In this document: piece by piece, positions 61,501-64,000 of the stretch
Layout: each line of letters starts with the position of its first letter
Position numbering within the stretch: the first letter of the stretch is position 1
DNA from: Pardosa pseudoannulata
Taxonomy: Eukaryota > Arthropoda > Arachnida > Araneae > Lycosidae
Length of the DNA: 64,000 nt
Direction: 5' to 3'
Assembly: GCA_032207245.1 (NCBI GenBank)
Contig: CM063499.1
Location: 81,874,249-81,938,248, forward strand
Translations under genes and position numbers: made by a program
The notes under the pieces: generated by a model
The model's database searches: none
The model's input: the letters and a program-made list of their open reading frames with translations, nothing else
Told to the model about the DNA's origin: nothing

Positions 61501-61999
61501 GTATTTTATGATCCATCCCTAAATGCAGTTTGAACAAGATATTTTAATTATGCCTTTTTAGAACATTCTATTGAAGATATTTTGAGGGACTTTTATGAAA
61601 AAGTTAAATCATTAATTGATTTTAAGTTTTTTTTTCATATATGAAAGGATGGTCCATCTGGCAATTAAAGCTTTTATAAAGCCTCAGCTGTACAATACCT
61701 TACTTCAGTCTTTTACAGATATATAAGTGATTGAATTTTTACTTTCATAATTTTTGTTTCAATTATGTTCTTTTTTTTTTTTTTTTTTTTTTTGTAGAAT
61801 AATCTTAATGGTAGTCGTATCAGCTGTATTGGAAAAGTTTTATTTCAAAATGCAAATGACTTTTGCATTTGTGATGAATCCTTGTTAAGTTCTAAGCTAC
61901 AGAAGTATTGTAAGTTGAAGTTTGCAAGTGTAAAGCAAGTACATAAATTAGCCATTGTTGGAGCACTTGTATTAATCAAAGAAACTATAGTTAAAGAAG
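36234..61999 (+). CDS. SPIDR: SPIDR-like DNA repair scaffolding protein, 3' end outside window
   Basis: Scaffold for homologous recombination that links BLM helicase with RAD51 in the nucleus (family knowledge). Exons: 36234-36260, 36359-36485, 37975-39176, 41371-41540, 46742-47042, 48848-48966, 51817-52003 or its copy 55802-55988, 58589-58747, 59312-59369, 60177-60311, 61798-61999. About 895 codons are recovered; human SPIDR is about 915, so with the missing end this protein is longer, mainly through exon 3. Diagnostic block: LYPPWQ across the exon 5/6 junction, then PVILCTYYADNL, matching the vertebrate FPPWQ...PVILNTYF region. Exons 8-11 follow the order of the C-terminal OB-like half (YSLLLQSEDGMF; SRISCIGKVLF). 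The C-terminal zinc-ribbon-like part is not in the window. Exon 4 ends in phase 2 but exon 5 needs phase 1, so one small exon between 41541 and 46739 was not found. The start ATG encodes MSNIVLNVE. Confidence 0.9.
37030..37690. mobile_element. hAT-like element, CAGGGTTCCCAC family, truncated
   Basis: The left end CAAGGTTCCCACGG with GTCCTTAA motifs matches 4438 onward; the right end is missing. A TA microsatellite (37459-37501) has expanded inside. It lies in SPIDR intron 2, just before the big exon. Confidence 0.72.
37975..39176 (+). CDS. SPIDR: SPIDR exon 3, large disordered-type exon with internal repeats
   Basis: This 1,202-nt exon encodes residues 52-452. It is rich in Ser, Asn, Lys and Glu with no hydrophobic core, so it is probably disordered. 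It holds four degenerate units of about 92 residues, marked by K-S-T/P at residues 135, 228, 321 and 413. The last two units also share ESSP just before their KSP. Many S-P and K-S-P sites could be CDK-type phosphorylation targets (inference). The acceptor follows a T-rich tract; the donor is GAA followed by gtaagt. Confidence 0.88.
39177..40511. other. SPIDR intron 3, left part
   Basis: T-rich sequence. 39666-39760 (TAGCGTGTCCGCTCATTTGC; GGTTGATGGTTCTGTCCC) resembles the repeat at 44740-44825 and 54760-54850. No exon seen. Confidence 0.5.
40512..40934. mobile_element. piggyBac-like MITE carrying a SINE
   Basis: Ends CCCCTTTGCGACC and CCTCAAGGGG; the right flank is TTAA, the left TCAA. A tRNA-derived SINE occupies about 40750-40922. 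It lies in SPIDR intron 3. Confidence 0.55.
40750..40922 (+). repeat. tRNA-derived SINE
   Basis: Box A-like GGCCGATTGGTTAGGGTGCT and box B GGTTCGAATCC, then a body with CCCGGTCTCATTAGCCCTCG and a tail ACCACAGCACTCCAAACCAA. Related copies: 13843-14015 (+), 6538-6665 (-) and part of 59630-59755. Confidence 0.75.
41371..41540 (+). CDS. SPIDR: SPIDR exon 4
   Basis: The exon follows attttattag and reads NKTFLKSEMSFKERCS, then NWVQSLNWSDIALTKDST, ending in IMKNIV plus two bases (CA) before gtaagt. The W-rich LNWSD stretch may match the ITWSSSGSDLSDED region of vertebrate SPIDR. It leaves phase 2, which does not fit the next recognised exon. Confidence 0.75.
41690..41920 (+). repeat. SINE-like repeat with tRNA box B and a duplicated flank
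   Basis: CCGGGTTCGAACCCCGG forms a strong T-arm (box B). CACGAGGAATCGATTGGC occurs on both sides about 135 bp apart. The acceptor stem cannot be closed, so it is not a working tRNA. Confidence 0.55.
42951..44089 (+). pseudogene. hAT transposase C-terminal fossil, split by another hAT element
   Basis: If the insert at 43095-43984 and one copy of its 8-bp target duplication are ignored, one frame reads on both sides: MELIELQSNIELKCLYEGNK, EYYQKYITKDKFSKFK, then FGTTYRCESFFSELNLVKTK. This is the C-terminal dimerisation region of hAT transposases of the GTF2IRD2/ZBED5 type (ELIDLQ; FGSTYxCExxFSxMK). Only this tail is left. It lies in SPIDR intron 4. Confidence 0.8.
43095..43984. mobile_element. 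Non-autonomous hAT element with 8-bp target duplication
   Basis: Ends CAGGGCCGTAGCC and CTATGGCCCTG, flanked by direct repeats GCATTTGG (43087-43094 and 43985-43992). Same family, opposite orientation, as 31585-32195. No transposase frame inside. Confidence 0.85.
44416..45105 (+). mobile_element. Helitron 5' end plus associated repeat and a second 5' end
   Basis: TCCCCTATATAATAATAGCC at 44416 matches the 22333 Helitron start. It is followed by about 350 bp also found at 54661-54985, then by a second start-like block (TAATAATAGCCTAAGTTATC, ~44983). It looks like a composite or stacked insertion. Confidence 0.6.
45640..46741 (+). repeat. Three tandem ~95-bp repeats ending at the exon 5 acceptor
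   Basis: CACATAATTTATTATTTAGT is followed by AAAGATTG and GATAACTAGAAT in three copies starting near 45643, 46572 and 46667. The first copy is cut by the hAT at 45719-46556. The third runs into the SPIDR exon 5 acceptor. Confidence 0.82.
45719..46556. mobile_element. hAT element with CGGTTC-rich ends
   Basis: Ends CAGGGCTTTGAACCG and CGGTTCGAAGCCCTG, flanked by CATCTGCA and CTTCTGCA (7 of 8 match). Both ends carry repeated GGTTTTCGGTTCAGTTCCGG-like subterminal motifs. It is inserted in the first of three tandem repeats ahead of SPIDR exon 5. Confidence 0.83.
46742..47042 (+). CDS. SPIDR: SPIDR exon 5
   Basis: 301 nt encoding FGNSVTLTLVSFSCIGQ, an acidic EEEEERIRDVLF stretch, a WKPFIVLFKKAIF block and LYPPW at the end. 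The closing PPW plus a split codon completes PPWQ with exon 6, the clearest family signature in the window. It starts in phase 1 (two bases complete a codon) and its acceptor lies in the third copy of a tandem repeat. Confidence 0.88.
47221..48490. mobile_element. Terminal-inverted-repeat element CACTTTCCCACT
   Basis: CACTTTCCCACTTACTGACA at the left; the right-end reverse complement is CGCTTTCCCACTCACCGATA. No transposase was seen. A tRNA-like stretch lies inside at 48050-48125 on the minus strand. Confidence 0.65.
48050..48125 (-). repeat. tRNA-like stretch, not a functional tRNA
   Basis: The minus strand has box A-like GGCGTAGTGTTAGCAAGC and box B GGTTTGATTCC with a T-stem TCGGG/CCCGG. 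The acceptor stem does not pair, so I read it as SINE or tRNA pseudogene sequence. Confidence 0.5.
48848..48966 (+). CDS. SPIDR: SPIDR exon 6
   Basis: 119 nt after a T-rich acceptor. It completes the Gln of PPWQ and encodes MLHGTFLPVPVILCTYYADN, then LYKSADIPITPHLIHSQP. It matches the vertebrate block that reads PVILNTYF after PPWQ. It ends with one base of the next codon before gtatgt, in phase with either copy of exon 7. Confidence 0.88.
48967..50407. other. SPIDR intron 6, left part
   Basis: AT-rich. Around 49830-49905 there are stacked CAGGGT motifs (CCAGGGTGGCTATACACC; CAGGGGTACTTTT) that suggest a decayed hAT end. No coding signal. Confidence 0.5.
50408..51620. mobile_element. CAGAATG-ended repeat element, longer copy
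   Basis: Ends CAGAATGTGTCAAAATGTGC and ATAAAGCATTCTG. The left breakpoint of duplication unit A (51560) falls within it. Confidence 0.6.
51817..52003 (+). CDS. SPIDR: SPIDR exon 7, copy A
   Basis: 187 nt between a tttctttctttag acceptor and ggGTAAGT. It encodes VTYYSLQSEEAECKKLKL, then LYGRCVCITARVQRIWKDF, ending LLKMDFLG. It joins exon 6 (one base supplied) and exon 8 (completes Gly) in frame. Four base differences separate it from the copy at 55802; only Met versus Ile near the end changes the protein. 187 is not a multiple of three, so splicing in both copies would break the frame. Confidence 0.85.
52278..53302. mobile_element. CAGGCTTG-family element within duplication unit A
   Basis: Ends CAGGCTTGCAATTCC and GTTGCAAGCCTG, inverted relative to 33545. 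It carries about 300 bp (52390-52690) absent from the 33545 copy. Only its left part remains in unit B. Confidence 0.72.
54661..55553 (+). mobile_element. Helitron-derived spacer between duplicated exon units
   Basis: The left ~325 bp match 44620-44975. The rest is Helitron interior and 3' end, finishing CCGTCATATGACAGG hairpin and AATGCTAG at 55550-55553. Homology of unit B to unit A starts on the very next base. Confidence 0.72.
55554..57591 (+). repeat. Duplication unit B around SPIDR exon 7B
   Basis: Direct repeat of unit A. It begins one base after a Helitron CTAG end. Past 57591 the Tigger-derived sequence continues to its terminal repeat, while unit A stops at the matching GCGCTCCTTC (54660). 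Confidence 0.85.
55802..55988 (+). CDS. SPIDR: SPIDR exon 7, copy B
   Basis: Second copy of exon 7, with the same length, phases, acceptor and donor as copy A. The protein differs only by LLKIDFLG in place of LLKMDFLG; three other changes are synonymous. It lies in the second unit of a local duplication and could be a mutually exclusive alternative exon, a silent copy, or a sign of an uncollapsed haplotype in the assembly. Confidence 0.7.
58120..58428. mobile_element. Solo right-end copy of the Tigger-like element
   Basis: Repeats 57650-57961 (GGTGGAAGAGGGAGAATTCT; CTGATAACATTAACTGAT) with moderate divergence, ending CACATTAAGCGGAATGCATT. Confidence 0.68.
58589..58747 (+). CDS. SPIDR: SPIDR exon 8
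   Basis: 159 nt encoding YSLLLQSEDGMFLELKISS, then YQKFLSDAEGQCFKFYNIV, ending FNINK across the junction. It follows the vertebrate order CLLVQD-CGMFGEVHLEFT, then EGKSCSL, a beta-rich OB-like stretch. Acceptor tattttag and donor gtaagt are both strong. Confidence 0.87.
59312..59369 (+). CDS. SPIDR: SPIDR exon 9
   Basis: 58-nt exon after a long T-rich acceptor. It encodes CPELSGIIEFILKKTKTNE and ends in phase 0 before gtaagt. The phase links exons 8 and 10 exactly. In position it corresponds to the GIFSLID stretch in vertebrates. Confidence 0.75.
59630..59755. repeat. Mosaic SINE remnant
   Basis: The left half has tRNA-like boxes (GAATAGGTAGAGTGCTACC; GATTCAGGTTTGAT). The right half is the reverse complement of the 40750 SINE tail (GGAGTGCTATGGTCT, GGGCTAATGAGAC). 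It lies in SPIDR intron 9. Confidence 0.45.
60177..60311 (+). CDS. SPIDR: SPIDR exon 10
   Basis: 135 nt, 45 codons, phase 0 at both ends. It encodes ALSSSQLYCYQFTPSSLREL and ends AYCDLKIISLSFVQK. The LYCYQFTP stretch lines up with the ALCYILTA block of vertebrate SPIDR. The donor is gtacta, weaker than its neighbours. Confidence 0.82.
60801..61456 (+). mobile_element. Tc1-like element with internally deleted transposase
   Basis: AGAGCCAAAACATTATGACC at the left and ATAATGTTTTGGCTCT at the right. The frame from 61078 reads Tc1 N-terminal motifs (SERTVQRTLLDMELCSKRPT, RVPLLTKR), then jumps to the C-terminal SPAIYQGLVASMPRWVEAV. The catalytic middle is missing. It lies in SPIDR intron 10. Confidence 0.82.
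61798..61999 (+). CDS. SPIDR: SPIDR exon 11
   Basis: 202 nt after a run of about 25 T and gtag. It encodes NNLNGSRISCIGKVLFQNAN, then DFCICDESLL, and ends VHKLAIVGALVLIKETIVKE. This fits the OB-fold block with RCSFYATVIYQ in vertebrates. It ends in phase 1 before gtaaat. No convincing later exon is seen in the last 2 kb, so the gene continues beyond 64000. Confidence 0.83.
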
Positions 62000-62164
62000 G
62001 TAAATATATAAACCAAACATATTTTATCAGCTATAAACTAGTCCTTTTTTGTGATTATTCTTTCTCAGACATTACCTTAGGTTAGCTAAAAAATAAAGCA
62101 TATATTACTGATAATTTTTCTTTTTGTGACTTTGTGAAATACATATTGAACATTTTATAATTTA

Positions 62165-63210
62165 CTAGCAAGTGTGCCCGTGCTTCGCTACGATGAACTT
62201 AATGTATTACTTTTAAACAAAGATATTTTTTTCGTGCATAACTTTCTAAATTCGTCACAGTACAGTTCGAGTTATTGACATATTTATATATTTCTATTAT
62301 AAGCGTATTATAACAATATTCAGTTTTTATACTACTGTATTACTACTGTACGTTGATTAGCAACGTTAATAGATCTTGACATATTACGTGGTAGAATAGG
62401 AAGCAGAGGTTTTGACAACAACAGTGACAATTTTGGTGGTATTAATAAATGTTGCCCAAAATAAAGAAAATTTTTTTGTATGAAACAGAAACACAAATTC
62501 AAATTGACAACCATATGAATATAAAGATAACTATATAAAATGATAGTTTTTTTTTTATTTGCCCTTGAGAGTCCCTGAGATTTGTACTTTTTGTTGTTAG
62601 AATATTGTTGATAAACATTTCATTGTAACTTAAAAATGAACCAAGAATTAAATTTAAAATGAGTTCTTATATAAAAATGCTATAATTTGCGTCACATAGA
62701 AATGAAAGTGAATCACTTTATATCTCCATTTCCAGGTCAAATCGAATGGATACTACGCAGACGATGTTTAAATAATATAAAATAAGAAATGAATAAATGA
62801 AATATTTAAAGGAATGACGTCATAATGATAGAAAAATATCGTTTTCACCCATGTATTATGTAATAAATTAAAAATTTTAATCTTCTGCTTTTAACCGAGG
62901 AAAACTGTGTTTAAAACAATTACTTGGGATGACGTCACATTGCTAGAAATATTGCTTCTTTCACTTAGTTATGATGCGATAAATTAAAAAATTAATCGTT
63001 TGCTTTTAACCGGGGAAAATAATGCTTGGAATAATGACATGAAATGCTCGAAAAAGGGGGAAGGAATGGATTTCGAACGTTAAAAATTTACAAAAACCTT
63101 CCCAGGGATATACCTAAACATTTCCCAAATTTTCACGGTGATTGGATGCATGGTTTTTGAGTCTATTGAGTACACACAGACAGACACAAATTCATTTTTA
63201 TATATATAGA
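62165..63210 (-). mobile_element. Non-autonomous Helitron, minus orientation
   Basis: Read on the minus strand it starts TCTATATATATAAAAATG after A and ends GCACGGGCACACTTGCTAG before T. The interior (GTTCGAAATCC, CCCCGGTTAAAAGCA) is related to 22333-23196. It lies downstream of SPIDR exon 11. Confidence 0.78.
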
Positions 63211-64000
63211 TTTAATATAGTATTTTTTAAAATTGGTTGAACATCTTTTGTTTCCTTCTATTTTTTAAAAAAAATTCTTATATGCATACTATGAAACTAA
63301 TGACTGACTATCATAATATATTTCTGCATTTTTATTTTGTGCATTTATTGAATGTTAAAAAAGTGTTAAATGTAAAATGTGAATATATTCGATCCTTAAT
63401 ACATGATTATAATTATTTTTTCACCTTATCTCGTTTCTTTAATGCTATAAAATAGTGTTTTTACATGAAACTATTATGTAAATTTAAGTATATGTATACA
63501 GTATTTCTTTTTATTTGTTAAATAATACATTTTTCTCTTTCTGAGTTTTCTGTCTTTGAGATCCAATACATATTGTTAATAAGATTTTTAGTTTTCTGAA
63601 GAGAATCTTCATATAATTTTTTTAGTATAATTTGTTTAATTATTATATAGTAAAGGACTTGAAACTGCCCTTGGATATTTTCTTTTTTTCTTACGACAAC
63701 AGCCAATCTTATTTTTTAAAATTAAACTTTTTGAACAAATTTTAGTACATAATTTTTTACATCCTACTTGGAATTTTGTTAAGTTTTTAAAACAAGGAAC
63801 CAGTTGTTAGGACAGTTATAATTTTAATTGCATTTCAAAATTACAAAACTCAAGCAATTACCCACAAAATTATTAATTTTAAACTGTGTAAGTATCGCGT
63901 CCGTCTCTGTCGGGGATCAAGAAATGAGTCGGTTAAAGAGAGCTTTTGGTTCATTGTATGGTGGCGAACATTTCAAAATGGCGAACAATTGGAAAATGGC
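63211..64000. other. Right edge, SPIDR intron continuing
   Basis: T-rich sequence with no convincing exon. The last ~110 bp become GC-richer (CGCGTCCGTCTCTGTCGGGG) with two AATGGCGAACA-like motifs, perhaps the start of another transposon. Confidence 0.5.

Overview
The window is AT-rich animal DNA with long introns, dense DNA transposons and no prokaryotic-type gene packing. Two spliced protein-coding genes can be assembled from codon phase, consensus splice sites and family resemblance. They sit head to head about 520 bp apart. On the minus strand is a complete 10-exon gene for centromere protein L (CENPL, 344 codons, 35713 down to 7507). On the plus strand is a homologue of SPIDR, the DNA-repair scaffolding protein, starting at 36234 and running off the right edge after its eleventh recognised exon position (61999). 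The transposon types (tRNA-derived SINEs, Helitrons ending GCACACTTGCTAG, a LINE tail with an RKILRKIFG motif, Tigger, mariner and many hAT elements) suggest an arthropod, most likely an arachnid such as a spider. That assignment is inference only.

Layout: 1-7506 is intergenic and filled with repeats (a long AT microsatellite, a LINE tail, a Tigger-like MITE, hAT elements, a SINE and a mariner-like element). 7507-35713 is CENPL: 1,035 coding bases in ten small exons over 28 kb. Its introns hold a broken THAP-domain exon, hAT and piggyBac-like elements, a Helitron, a Tigger split by a hAT, a mariner and a LINE RNase H fragment. 35714-36233 is a short shared promoter region containing a 48-bp-arm inverted repeat. 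36234-64000 is SPIDR, with one 1.2-kb exon carrying degenerate repeats of about 92 residues, a hAT nested in a hAT transposase fossil, a tandem triplication in front of exon 5, and a duplicated 187-bp exon (51817-52003 and 55802-55988) inside a multi-kilobase duplication.

Functionally, CENP-L (with CENP-N) is part of the inner kinetochore, and SPIDR supports homologous recombination by bridging BLM helicase and RAD51. A divergent promoter could couple their expression in dividing cells, but only their arrangement is visible here. No rRNA, functional tRNA, CRISPR array or operon was seen. Most short open frames are chance frames in AT-rich DNA or pieces of transposons.
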